Source of the DNA: Setophaga petechia
Lineage: Eukaryota > Chordata > Aves > Passeriformes > Parulidae
Assembly: GCA_024362935.1 (NCBI GenBank)
Contig: JANCRA010000008.1
Location: forward strand, 35,992,557-36,056,556
Length of the DNA stretch: 64,000 bases
Direction: 5' to 3'
In this document: positions 46,181-57,352 of the stretch, one piece after another
Layout: the number at the start of each line of letters is the position of its first letter
Position numbering within the stretch: the first letter of the stretch is position 1
Made by a program: the position numbers and the translations under genes
Notes under the pieces: model-generated
Told to the model about the DNA's origin: nothing
The model's input: only the letters and a program-made list of their open reading frames with translations
The model's database searches: none

Positions 46181-46233
46181 AATTACCCACAAACCTAATT
46201 ACCTCACAAACAATCCATGTTTGTGAGGTAATT
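46181..46233. repeat. tandem 16-bp repeat merging into a perfect 16-bp-arm hairpin
   Basis: 46197-46212 and 46218-46233 are perfect 16-bp inverted repeats (left arm 'aattacctcacaaaca') with a five-base loop ATCCA. The 16 bases just before (46181-46196, 'aattacccacaaacct') are an imperfect direct repeat of the left arm. Three related copies in two orientations therefore lie within 53 bases. Confidence 0.9.
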
Positions 46234-47216
46234 GCAATGAAGATATTTAAAATATATCATAATGCTAATAAGAAAGGCATTTTTAGACTTTGTGTTATGA
46301 TCAAAATAGCAATTTTCCTCGTGTCTGGCTATTGTAACACTTATTAATGAGTCAGCTTTTGAACAGTTAAAGTAGATTTTTGGCAGTTCATGTGTTAATG
46401 TGTGGACACATTCTCTTCCAATCTCCTCTTGAATAGCAGCAATAACAACAGAAATAACAAAAATGTAAGCATTTATAATTTTTGCTACTTTTTTAATGCC
46501 TTGAAAAGAATCTTTAGAGTGACACAGTTTAATGCCATGAATACTTTTCATTAACAATGTATGGTTAGGTACTTGCCATTCTGCTATAGATGATTAGAAA
46601 ATTCAGTGTTGTGATTATTGAAGTAAACAATTGGATGACTTTGTTTTCCAGTGTAAATGTGACACATTATGAAGAGAAGGTTGAGAATCAAGCTATTATA
46701 TTATGCTGATACTCTTTGAAATGTATAAAAAATTAGAGTTCAGTTGGTTTCAATGTGACTTTATTTTTTTTAATTTTTATTAACAAAATTTTATTTTTTC
46801 TTTATAGATCCTTGGTTCATTGTCCTTAACATTAATGTAACTTTTGCCTGCAGCAAGTCATGTTTGGTCCAATATCCACCACAGACCCATTTAACAATTA
46901 AGATACTCCCAGTCAAGTATAATTGGCAAAATAATTTTGTTTTACTGCTGTCCCCTTTGTAGTCATGCTTCTGGTGGTCTGTAATAAATGGCTGTTGAAA
47001 TTGCAATGATCAAGTTATCAGCTTTTTCTCTTTGTATGGAATGATTAGCACAGATGTATTAAGGAAAAAGAAAGTTTTTAGATGCATGACTACTTTTACC
47101 CACAGCATTAGCAAGGAAAACAGCCCTAAGGTGTTAAAAAAAGTCAGTCCTTTAATTTATACTGCAAGTCATTTTCACTCATAAAAAACCCCTCCAGGGC
47201 AGTTGCTTGGGTGTAC

Positions 47217-47252
47217 CTACATATATATATATATATGTATATGTATGTATAC
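47217..47252. repeat. TA/TG dinucleotide microsatellite
   Basis: About nine TA units run into interrupted TG/TA units (tatgtatatgtatgtata). Confidence 0.85.
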
Positions 47253-47688
47253 AAACCCATTAAATTATATATTTTGGGGGCTTTCCCCCACCCATGATGG
47301 ATCAAGATCAAGTGACCATCACTTCAACCAACACCTCGTTGCTGGATCCAAGGGTGGTGATATCTTTCTACTCTTATCCTTTCCTTCTCTTCCTTTCTTT
47401 TCTTTATGCATTTTCCAAAGTGTTATTTTCAGTCTTTCATATTGCTATATTACCATAGATAATAACCAAAACAGCTACATACCTCCTTTCCATTACAACC
47501 AAATTGTTCTAAAATAAAACTACTACATTTACAAATTCATGAGAGAATTATAAAACAGGGATTTCTGCCTCTCAACAGTGAAACCTGCTTTTTCTTTTTA
47601 TTTAAAGACAAAACAAATGTAGATGCATTTTGCAGTGACATGAAAACAAGCTAGCTTTTAGTTTAAACTGCAAACAATTGATTTGCAG

Positions 47689-48036
47689 CACAGGCTGGTG
47701 TATGAGCAGGTTGAGAGCAGCCCTGCCAAGAAAACCCTGGGGGTGCTGGTGGGTGAGAGGCTGGAGGTGACCTAGCAACATGTGCTTGCAGCTCAGAACA
47801 CCCAGAAAGCCAAATATGTCCTGGGCTGCATCCAAAGCAGTGTGAACAGCAGGGACAGAGGGGGGATTTTACCCCTCTGATCTACTCTGGTGAGACCCCA
47901 CCTGCAGTGATACATCCAGCTCTGGAGCCCCCAACATAAAAAGGATGTGGAGTTCAGAGAAGGAGCTTGGAGAGGGTCAGAGGGCTGGAGCACCTCTGCT
48001 CTGAAGACAGGCTGAGAGAGTTTGGACTGCTCAGCA
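47689..48036 (+). mobile_element. CR1 LINE fragment, truncated at both ends
   Basis: The order 'cacaggctggtgtatgag', 'ctgggggtgctggtgg', 'cagctcagaacacccag', 'gtcctgggctgcatcc', 'ctctggtgagaccccacc', 'ccagctctggagccccc', 'gaggctgagagagtttgg' (one base changed) follows CR1 ORF2 near its 3' end. Similarity stops at about 48036 in the middle of the element, so the usual 3' untranslated region and tail are missing. That is unusual, because CR1 copies normally keep their 3' end, and it suggests a later deletion. Confidence 0.85.
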
Positions 48037-48386
48037 AAACAACATACAGTGGAACTGACAGAGGGATTATTTACAGTGACAATATTATGTATTGTGACAT
48101 CTGCTTGGAAAAATGAAAAAAACCCCAAACTTCTGGTCTCATATTCAGATAGTTTCTTGTGTTCTTTTTAAGTGTTATAGAACTGTGCAGTTCCATTACT
48201 TTGTTGTTGTTTTTCTTTCTTTTTCACATATTTCATTTTTACCGCATGCTGTACAGAAATTGTAGCTTGTTAGAAACTCGTTATACAGGAACAACACACA
48301 GAGGTTATTTGTAAACACCTGGAAAACTGAAATCTTGTCTCGACTAGACAAACACTCTGTTTGAAAGATTTTTTAGAATATAGTTC

Positions 48387-48948
48387 TGTCCTTGTTTCGG
48401 CTTGAATAGAGTCAATTTTCCTCCTAGCTGGTATTGTGCTGTATTTTGAATTCAGTTGAGACTAATGTTGGTAATCCACTGATGTTTTGGTAGCTGCTAA
48501 GTGATGCTTACCCTAAGTGAAGGACTTTTCAATGTTGCATGCTCTACAAGTAAGAAAAAGCACTAGAAGCTGAAAGGGAACATAACCAGGATAACCAGCC
48601 CCAACTAGCAAAAGGGATATTCCATACCACAGAATGAATGCCGTGCTTAATATATAAACTGAGGGGAATTGGCAGGAGATGCCAACTGCTGCTGAGGAAC
48701 AGACTGAGCATCTGATGAGCACTGATGAGCAATTCCATGTTTGTCTTAGACTCTATTTCTCTCTCCCTTTCTTAATTTCATTATTCTTGTTTTATTCTTG
48801 TTCTATTTTATTTAGTTTCAATTATTAAACTGTTCTTATCTCAACCTGTGAGTTTTGCTTCTTTTTTTTTCAATTGTCCTCCCTGCTGTGTCAGAGGGGT
48901 GAGTGAGAAACTGCATGGTGTTAAGTTGCCAGCTGGGGTTAAACCACA
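48387..48948 (+). mobile_element. ERVL-type solo LTR, nearly complete (about 562 bp)
   Basis: The element starts TGTCCTTGTTTCGGC and passes through the landmarks of a widespread avian ERVL LTR family: 'gttgagactaatgttgg', 'ccactgatgttttgg', 'gggatattccatacca', a TATA box (tatataaact, 48651-48660), a poly(A) signal ATTAAA (48824-48829) and a near-terminal 'gctggggttaaacc'. The right end reads CCACA, a few bases short of the form I expect. AGTTC before the element and GGTTC just after it may be a decayed 5-bp target-site duplication. No internal retroviral sequence remains. The number of substitutions suggests an old copy. Confidence 0.85.
48651..48660 (+). promoter_or_regulatory. LTR TATA box
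   Basis: TATATAAACT lies in the middle of the ERVL-type LTR, the usual place for the U3 promoter, and about 170 bases before its poly(A) signal. Confidence 0.6.
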
Positions 48949-51084
48949 AGGGTTCTATCTCTATCACATAGCTTAAGAGTCCTAGGGAAACTGACTTAAG
49001 TAAATTTTCAGTGTGCTACAGATATTCTTACACATTACTACACCATATTCAAAGGCATTTTGAGACATTGAATTCTTTTAATGTGATCAGAGGAATAAAT
49101 AATCAGATGAAGCAGAGTCTTGAATTTAATGATGGTATGTTTTCTCGTATGTTGTTTTCTGTTTATTAGACTTTTTGTATCACTTTAATTATTGTCACAT
49201 TGTTGAATGAATAGTTTATGTAGCTGTGACAGAAAAGATGCAAGTTTAAAAAGAAAGATTAGGGACTGAGGTAAGAAGCTGAGTCCAAAGCCTGTGATAC
49301 TTGATAATTCATATATTACTGATAATGCTATATATCTTGATGTATTTTCTGTTAGGCTGTATGAAAAATGGTCCTTATGTTTGTATTAGATCACTATTGT
49401 AACAGATTCAGTCAACTTTATGAGGTAACAGAGAGAGGTGATAACAGAACAAAGCTCTTTTGTTTTTGAACTTAATAGCTTCTATTAAATCTTTCACCTC
49501 TACTGCTTCCATGGGCTGTTTCTGCCTTCCTAAAAGAAAGATGTTACAGTAGGTGTAAAATAAACAGATACATCCTTTCTCCTCTCCTCTTCTTCCTTTT
49601 GTACAGTGGAAGCTAGAGGGAGAAGATCTGTTGAATTTCTGAAATGGAAATGTCCTGTTAGTAGAACACTGAGTAGCATCCTTTCTTCTTCAGTGCTCTC
49701 AGGTGCACTGGGAGGAAGTCAGCTCAAAAGACAAAGTTTCAAAGCTTCTATCACACTGAAAAAGTTGTCCTTCAAGGTTTTCCAAAGAATATGATATTAT
49801 CTAATCACTTTCAGATGTGATTCATTGCTGTAGATTACCTTTGGTTTGCTACTTATAGGTTTCTCAGGACTTCCTAAATATCTGTGTACTTGATTATTTT
49901 CAGGGCTGGAAACACAATAAACTAATCTCTATGTTTTCCAAAATTGTTTCAAATTACTAAGAAGCCTCTGGATGGTCATGAAACATACATAGAGATGTGT
50001 GTATCTGCCTCTCTGAAAAACAAGGGTAAAAATTATTTTCAGTCAAAGAAACAAAGGAAATCTTCTGATCCTAATTAATGGGAACTGCAAACTATAAATG
50101 TTGAATTCTCAGATTATATAAATGGGTTTTTGGTCTAAGTTTCATTGAAAGTTCAAAATAAAAGTTTGTTTTTACTTTAGTTTTAAAAGGTACTTTTATC
50201 TTCCTTTTTAAAGCATTTTCCAGTGACAGCATCCCTCGAAAAATATTCTCTCAAATTTTCTTTATCTGAAAAATTTCCATCTCTTGGATTTACCTGTTCC
50301 TGCAGTTTTTCCAAAATTAAGAGCAGTTGAAGAAAGAGTTTATAAAAATGAAAAAGCTACAAATTATTTTACGTTATGAAATTCTTAAGAGACTTCATTT
50401 GAATTTCTTTCTTGAGCTACGTATATTTTAAAAATACAGCTGTTTTACCAGATATCATTAGTGATGGCTAATTTAAAGTTGTGCCTAACCAGAAATTCAG
50501 AAAGGAAGCACTCTCCCTTAAGTGATTTCTCACTCATATTTCTTTCTACTATACAGGAGTCTAACAAATTTTTCATGAGAAGGTCTTCATAAAGGCCAAA
50601 GGAAAAGTTTAAGAAAAGTGAGGAGTCTGTATCTTAAATAAAATATATTTGCTTGCTAGTCCTGCAGCATATTAGTGATAAATATGAGGGAAAAACTAGG
50701 ACTTAAAAAGTTACTTGTGTTTATTTAAAAGATACTTATGTTTATTTCCCTCCCTGTAAAGATTCTTTTTCTCCTGAAATGTGAAGATCCAAGAAGCTAC
50801 AAAGTCAGTCCTTTACTCATTTATTAATTTAAGAAACATGGTGAAAAAAATAGGAGAATAATATCCAGATGTCCTGGTAGAAGCATGCTACTGTCAAGGG
50901 GAAGCACCTTCATCATAAGCATTAGGAACTCTGGCATTCATGACTTCAGTGAACATTCAATCTGGGTAAAAAGTATCTGAAAACTACTCTGTTCTATTCT
51001 TCTTCTTTTTATGTTTTCTTTTCCACATGAACTCTATGCTTATCCCAGATTAATGTCTTATGTCATTGCTAGAGGATAATGAGT

Positions 51085-51265
51085 TCTTGTGGGAGCCAGA
51101 CATGGACTGGTATAAACCAAGGCCCAGGCTGTTTGTGTTTAGCACACAACACAAAACAGTATCAACGCTTTCTGTTTACCAAATATAGAGCTGCTAAGTA
51201 CTTACAAAGCAGAACGAGTTGTAATTAAATCTATTTACCAAAATTAGGCTTGCATCAAGTCATGG
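51085..51265. promoter_or_regulatory. candidate conserved non-coding block
   Basis: A balanced-composition segment with forkhead-type cores (TGTTTAC near 51174, and 'atttaccaaaattagg') and a TAATTA-type core ('gtaattaaatc', near 51221). It shows no simple repeat or transposon similarity. Regulatory function is inferred from texture only. Confidence 0.22.
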
Positions 51266-53590
51266 ATTTGTTTTGAATTGTGCTATTGACATTTCTTTTT
51301 GCATAGGTGTACTTGCAATTTCCTTTCTAATTAACTGCTATTTTTAAAAAGCAATCACTTATGCTAAGGGAGGAAACCCTTGTTTCTATAAAATCCTTCT
51401 GCCAGTAGAGGTGACTTCCTGAATATAATGTACAGAGTAATTTCATTGCTTTTAATAACTGTTCTCATGGAAAATAATTTCATTGACACAGGAAATCCAA
51501 AGAAAGTATCCAAATTGTTGAAAAAGGAAGATGACAGATTAATAACCTTGTAACACAGGCATAGAAGAGGAAATAGGACACTAACCTGAGAAGGCTAGAT
51601 TTTATTCTTGGTTTGGGTACATTTTTCTCATTATCTTTTTTTCACTGCTCACTTGTGTAAAATTTAATTTCCTGGGATGATGTAACACTCATTACTTAGA
51701 GAAATTTTACAACATTTTTGCTAAGAACTTTTAGATACTAGCTCTGTTGATTGACTCTTTTTCTCACACTAGATTCATTTTAAAAAATCTGAATTCTGTA
51801 GCTAAATGTGGATGCTTCCAATTTTAGAAAATAATTACTTTATTTCTTTATCTTGGTGCATATGTTTAACACCTGGCGCTTTTTTTGTATATTTTAGCAG
51901 GGTGCATGTACAGTTGTGCATGTTTTGTTTCTGTGCAAAAGACTGATGTTATCAGAGTTCATTCAATTAGTGAACTGTAAAATCTCTTTTGTGCTTCTGC
52001 ATAAAAATTTTTTTTCAAATTTAGTTCTCCTATCTGAATCTGACATCTATGGGACCTATTTATGCCTATCTCTGCATGACTGTATATTATACTGCATCAC
52101 AAAAATGAAAAAAGAAAATAGCCATATGTCTCCTCCATTTCCCAAATCTGTAGTAATTTCCTTTCAAGTTCTAATACCTCTTTTCTTACAGCAAATAGTT
52201 TGCTTTGATATCAATAAAAGCAGAAGAAAAGAAGGAATGAAGCAGGAATAGAAATTAAATTTAGCATAACTTAAGCTGTATATGTTGATATTAATATTGC
52301 ATTATGACTTTTCATATTTAGTGCTTTAAATTATTCATTTGATATATATAATTACAGTTTTAGTTTCAAGAAATACCCATTGCCAGTGATATTCTTACAT
52401 TGAACATATGATTTGCAATTCACAATGTGAGACTTCAGTAGATCAGCTTTCTCCTAGTAGCTGTTGCAGAAATTCTGTATGATTTTAAGCAAGCATTGCA
52501 ACCTTTCCATGACTCCTTTTTCCTGCATACAACAAAGTACATTGTAGTGGTAGGGATTATGTAACTCTGCCGTGTCTGTACTATCCACAAAAGCTGTAGG
52601 AATCTCTAATCTGTAGCAAAAATGAATCCACCTGAGTTGTCCCCAAACACTACAGGGTTAAAAGATGTTTCAAAGCCTGGTAAAATTGCACCTCAGCCCT
52701 GCACTTCCTGGGTACCTCTCAGCTCTGGCTTAAGCATACCTAACAAGAGGAAGGTATACAGAGAAATGAGCACTGTCAAAAAGAAAGTTTGGAGTCAGTA
52801 TCAGCCTTAGGTAGAAACACAGAATTTAGGACATGATAATTGCCTTTTTCCTGTTTCTGTTCATATAAATATATTCATGCATATGCATATACACGTGTTT
52901 ATAGACACATAAAATGCGAGTTTAGAATACAAGGATGCTTTTAGGAACCTATACTAGTATTGCTCATTATGATCAGATAAATGGCAGCTATTATGAAGAT
53001 TGTAATAATGTTTAGTGAAATTCTTTACTCTGCTATACTATTGTGACAGCTGTATTTTTAATTTCTTTACGGATTTTCTTGTTTTTTATTTTTCTGTTAC
53101 TAAAAATATAAACTGTGTATTCTTAGGTTGGTTTGTTCACATTGAATTCATGTTCCTTGACCATGACTTTTATTTTTAACTAAAGTATGAAGAGTTTCCA
53201 GGTTGTCTTTTTCTAGGGGAAAGGATAAATTGAAGGAATTCTATTTCCACATATAGTTAGGAGACCAAATCTTAAAGGGCAAAGAGATTTTTTTCAAAAT
53301 ATGCTTTGTCACACCAGGCATTCTGTGGCCTTTTACAGAAATCCTACCACCATAGAATATTAATTGTTAAAATACCACCAACAGGAAACAAGTGCTTGTA
53401 GGCATTGCTCTCTTGCGATTTTAAATTTTTATGTAATGAGTATAATAAATGTTGTCATAAAGAAACTTGGTTTTTTTTACAATTATGCGTTCCAGTTAAG
53501 ATGCTCAGAAACCTTTTGGAAATATATTCTCTTATTCTGAAAAAAATCCCTTTTAATTTAATTTAAAGTGTACAAGTGTATACTTAAAAT

Positions 53591-53628
53591 GCACTTTAAG
53601 TGTAAAGTGCATTTACACTTTAAAGTGC
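53591..53628. repeat. imperfect hairpin, 16-17 bp arms
   Basis: The left arm 53591-53606 (gcactttaagtgtaaa) and right arm 53612-53628 are reverse complements apart from one extra A. The loop is GTGCA. The flanks carry further copies of 'gtgtaa' and 'gcattt', so the region looks like a small burst of direct and inverted duplication. Confidence 0.85.
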
Positions 53629-55334
53629 AAATGTATGCACAGGTTTATGTATATTTATCATCAACTAGGTCATACAAAACCGGAAAATCCTTTGTGCACC
53701 CCATCCAAATAATTGTGATCAAACAGGCAAATCAGATGTACATTTTGGCTATGTCAATTTACATTATTTTTCTGTAAATTTACTTTGGATAAATGAGACA
53801 AGCCTATTTCTAAATGCATCCAAATATGAGAACTGAAGTGCAAATCTATAATTCCCCTTTCCATTATATCTATGAACAAGACTTATAACAGAAGAATCCA
53901 AAGAACCAAGTGTTAACGTTTCAATTGAATAGTTTTTAAATTCCTATGAACCAAGTGGGAAAGGCAAGCCCACATCAACTTCTTCAGTTCTGCCCTGTCA
54001 AATTACAAAATCTTTCGTGTCAAGTCTTCATTGTCCCACTTTGCTTCATACAGTGAAGTTCCAGTCCCAAAAACTATTTAATATCATGTTTAAAAAAACC
54101 AGTTAAATTTACTGGATCTTGGAATGCATTTAGGAAATATAGGGTAGATTTGGACTGTACTGGACAATGTTAGTTATTGACAAGGGCTGTGTCATTTTAC
54201 ACCTTGATATATGAAAACACAGTTATAATAGCAGTTCTCTAGAAGGTTTTAATTTCCTACTTTACAATTATTCATCTTAAAACAACTGTTTACAGTTGCC
54301 TACTCTATGAGAATAACACCTTTCCTATCAATGAGATTTTTTTCCTTCCTGGCTGAAAGCCAGATGTGCTCATAAAAATATCTTTAAAAGTTAACTGCCA
54401 GCAGCCATGAAATAACTCACAAACCTTAAAAAATATTACAATTATTTTTTCCCTCTAATTTGAAGAAAGAATTATGTATAATTCTTTCTATTTTGCATGT
54501 AACATAAGAAAGAATAAGTGATCCTACATGAAGATTTCCTGTCACACTGACATACCTAGGGGATAAATTCACCTACTGAGAGGCAGTTGCAGACTGATGG
54601 CCTATTTAATTGCTCATACTAAATAGCCAGGTATATAGTACAGATGTAAGAGATTTCCATCAGAGAAATATATACAGAAGCTTTAGAAGAGTTTGTAAAC
54701 TGTCACCATCAATTATTGAAAGCCCTTAGCTGATATGGAGGTGCTACATCTATTTAAGGTGAGCAAATAGGGTTGAGCAGCTTTTAGTGCATAGGACATG
54801 CACAAAAAGCTGTGTGGAGGACTGTGTCCATGTTTATGAGAACCTGAAGTGTTGCTCAGTGTTTACTTTACATCCTGGCACTGCATTTGTCAGAGTCGTT
54901 TGCAGTTAGAGGAGAGGTAATAATCTGCTGTTAATAATCTGGAAAAATAATGTCAAAGGGGAAGCCAGAGAAAGTTAAGCTTTCCTTTGAGACCAACGAC
55001 ATAAGAATTCCCAAACTCATAGATTTACAATCTTTTTTCTCCTAATTATTTGCTCATCATGCTTGTCCAAATCTTTGAAAAACTCCATTATTTTTGCTAA
55101 GTACCTTACATAATTTTATTTTCTTGTTTGGTTAAAATGTATGAGAAACATATAATTGTTTTTAATTGTTTCATTGAAGAAGCCATGTCCAATGAAATCT
55201 GCTGGTGTATGCATATGTAACACAGGCTTTTAACAGACTTAAGAATGCCTGTGAAGTCCAGCATTCCTCAGCACCTGGACAAAACAATGAGAACCTGGTT
55301 TTCATACTGTTCACCCCATATACAGGTAAAAACG

Positions 55335-55682
55335 TGTGGTGGATTGACCCTGACTGGACATCTCACAATGGCCTTCACCACAGGATGCAGGAGAATCTCT
55401 GCTGCAGCACCTGGAGAACCTCCTCCCTTTCCTTCTTCACTGACCTTGGTATCTGTTGTTTCTCTCACATATTCTCACTCCTCTTTTTCTTGATGTGTGG
55501 GTCTTTCTTTTTCCCTTTTAACTATGTTATCCTCAAGGTGCCACCACTGTCACTGACAATCTCAGCCTTGGCCAGTAGCAAATCCGTCTTGGACTATCAG
55601 ACACGGTCCAATGCAAGTTTCTCAGAGAGGCCTCCTTGTAGCCATCCCTGCTACAAAAGCCTTGCTGTGCAAATCCAATACA
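55335..55682 (+). mobile_element. avian ERV LTR remnant with internal deletion, plus orientation
   Basis: The segment starts TGTGGTGGATTGACC and continues 'cctgactggacatc', then jumps to late parts of the same avian LTR family: 'aggagaatctctgctgc', 'cacctggagaacctcctcc', 'ccttcttcactgaccttgg', 'ctcagccttggccagtag', 'ccttgctgtgcaaatcc' and the end CAATACA. The deletion removes most of the family's roughly kilobase-long interior. The same family occurs in reverse at 15938-16345, which retains a different part. Open frames crossing it, including 55205-55711 of 168 codons, are by-products of its GC-richer content. Confidence 0.7.
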
Positions 55683-57305
55683 AAAATAAAATATTTTCAA
55701 GAAAATCTTAGAAATGGATTAGGCTGCACACACAACTAGGATGATATGGGATATTAACTGCACGTAATTTGGTGTAATCTTGTGAAAAAAATAATTTAAT
55801 CATCAGTGTATTTTATTTGAAAGGTCCTTGTTGCACAAGGAAAAAAGAAATCTGAGTATCTCTGCCCAAATTAAAATTGTTATGAATGTTCCTATGTAAA
55901 ATAATTTTTCTATACCTATTATATAAGACATTTTTGCTAACAATTTATTTTCTTTCTACAGGTACAAAAACAGAGCACTTTTTGTTTTGTTACCTAAACT
56001 TCAAGTGTTCTCTGGTATTATCCACTCTGCTTTCAAAATAATTTGCGTTTGCTAGGCACAGATATATATTATTTTGATATCTTCCCTTAACTTGGACTGC
56101 TGTATCTTTTCTGATGTATTTCTCAACTGCCTCCCTTCTGGACTTCTATATTGTGGTATGCGTGATAGCTCAAACTTGTTTTACTTGTGTATTTCAGTGA
56201 ATTCAGACTCTGCCTTATGTTTGGAGTAACTTTTAGAGAAAATTTCCTTTCAGGTTGCGATAACTTTGATCCAACATTCTGATGTGTGAAGTGGCTTTAG
56301 TGATCTACAGGGTTTAAGCTGTCCACTCTTTTTCTTTGTTTTATTCTTATCTAGTTAAGAATGTTGAGATTTTCTGAAATTATAACATATTTCCTAGCAC
56401 ATTCTTCCTCTATTCAGTTTGCTTTCTAGATATATATAGAAACAAAACTCACTAGTGCTTAGCCTTTTCTGGTAATTTCCACTATTTTAATATCCCAGAT
56501 AAACTAGTGATTTGAATTAGAATGTACTTTTCTTTGCTGTGATTGGTGATGATGTAGTTATGAGTGGAACTCCAGATGTTTGTGCTACTTCTGATTCCTC
56601 TTATACAAACCAAAACAAAAGTAGAGCAGGGAAAAGTAACTGTGCTTACTTCATACCTCAGTTATTAATACTACGAAGGCTTGAAAAGTATATTTAGGAG
56701 TTTTGAGTTTTGTTTTGCCAAACAATTTCAGCACAGAAACTGATTATCATGTCAAATGTCATAAGTCTTGCACAAATCGTGCAGTATTTTGCATTACTTC
56801 TTATAAATTATTTTTGCTGATAGCTCATTAATTTATTTCAAGATGATTAATTGCTAGATCCAGTAACACTCCAGTTACACCTCTGTTGCTAATGTGGAGA
56901 TTTAGATACATACTTTTTCTTAATGATACAGCAATAAATAGAATCTTAAATGACTGACAATTCCAATTTTCTGTTAATATTATTCTGGTGTATTTAGGGA
57001 TTGTCATGTGAAAAGTATGACTAAGCATAAATTCAATTTATTCTTATGTATACAGTTCTGTTTCTAAGCTGGGAAGGTTCAAACTCTATTAAAGATAAGA
57101 AAAGAGATTTTAAGAATTGTATCTGCTTTGTGAGTTTTCTCTCTGGGTCATTAATTCCTTTACTGAAATATTTCTTTTCTGTTAGGTAGAAACATGTGTA
57201 TTCAATGGCACTTTTGTGTGTATTTTTATCTTTGTGTCCTGAAGTGTGTGTAATCAAGCACAGATGTGCTGTCTCAAGTTTCTCAGAGTTACGGCTTGGC
57301 TAACT

Positions 57306-57352
57306 GAACAAAAATCACTGAACAAAAAGTGAACAAAAATCTTCACTTTTTG
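57306..57352. repeat. triple 'gaacaaaaa' repeat overlapping a hairpin
   Basis: The nonamer 'gaacaaaaa' starts at 57306, 57320 and 57331. The second copy overlaps the left arm (57323-57333, 'caaaaagtgaa') of a perfect 11-bp inverted repeat whose right arm is 57342-57352. The loop is 8 bases. Confidence 0.85.

Larger units (their letters stand above)
45421..47688. other. AT-rich single-copy DNA, no gene recognised
   Basis: There is no recognised transposon or exon. The segment contains the hairpin at 46197-46233 and the TA/TG microsatellite at 47217-47252. Confidence 0.6.
48949..55334. other. AT-rich single-copy DNA, no gene recognised
   Basis: Over 6 kb without a recognised transposon, RNA gene or exon. 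It contains the candidate block at 51085-51265, small hairpins (53591-53628; 54464-54489 with 11-bp arms and loop TGTA) and a short TA/CA run at 52863-52890. Open frames of 60-111 codons match nothing known. Confidence 0.6.

Noticed and set aside
55205..55711. 168-codon plus-strand open frame as a gene
   Set aside because: Most of it lies inside a recognisable LTR remnant, and the product shows no domain. The LTR's higher G+C lowers the stop-codon frequency.
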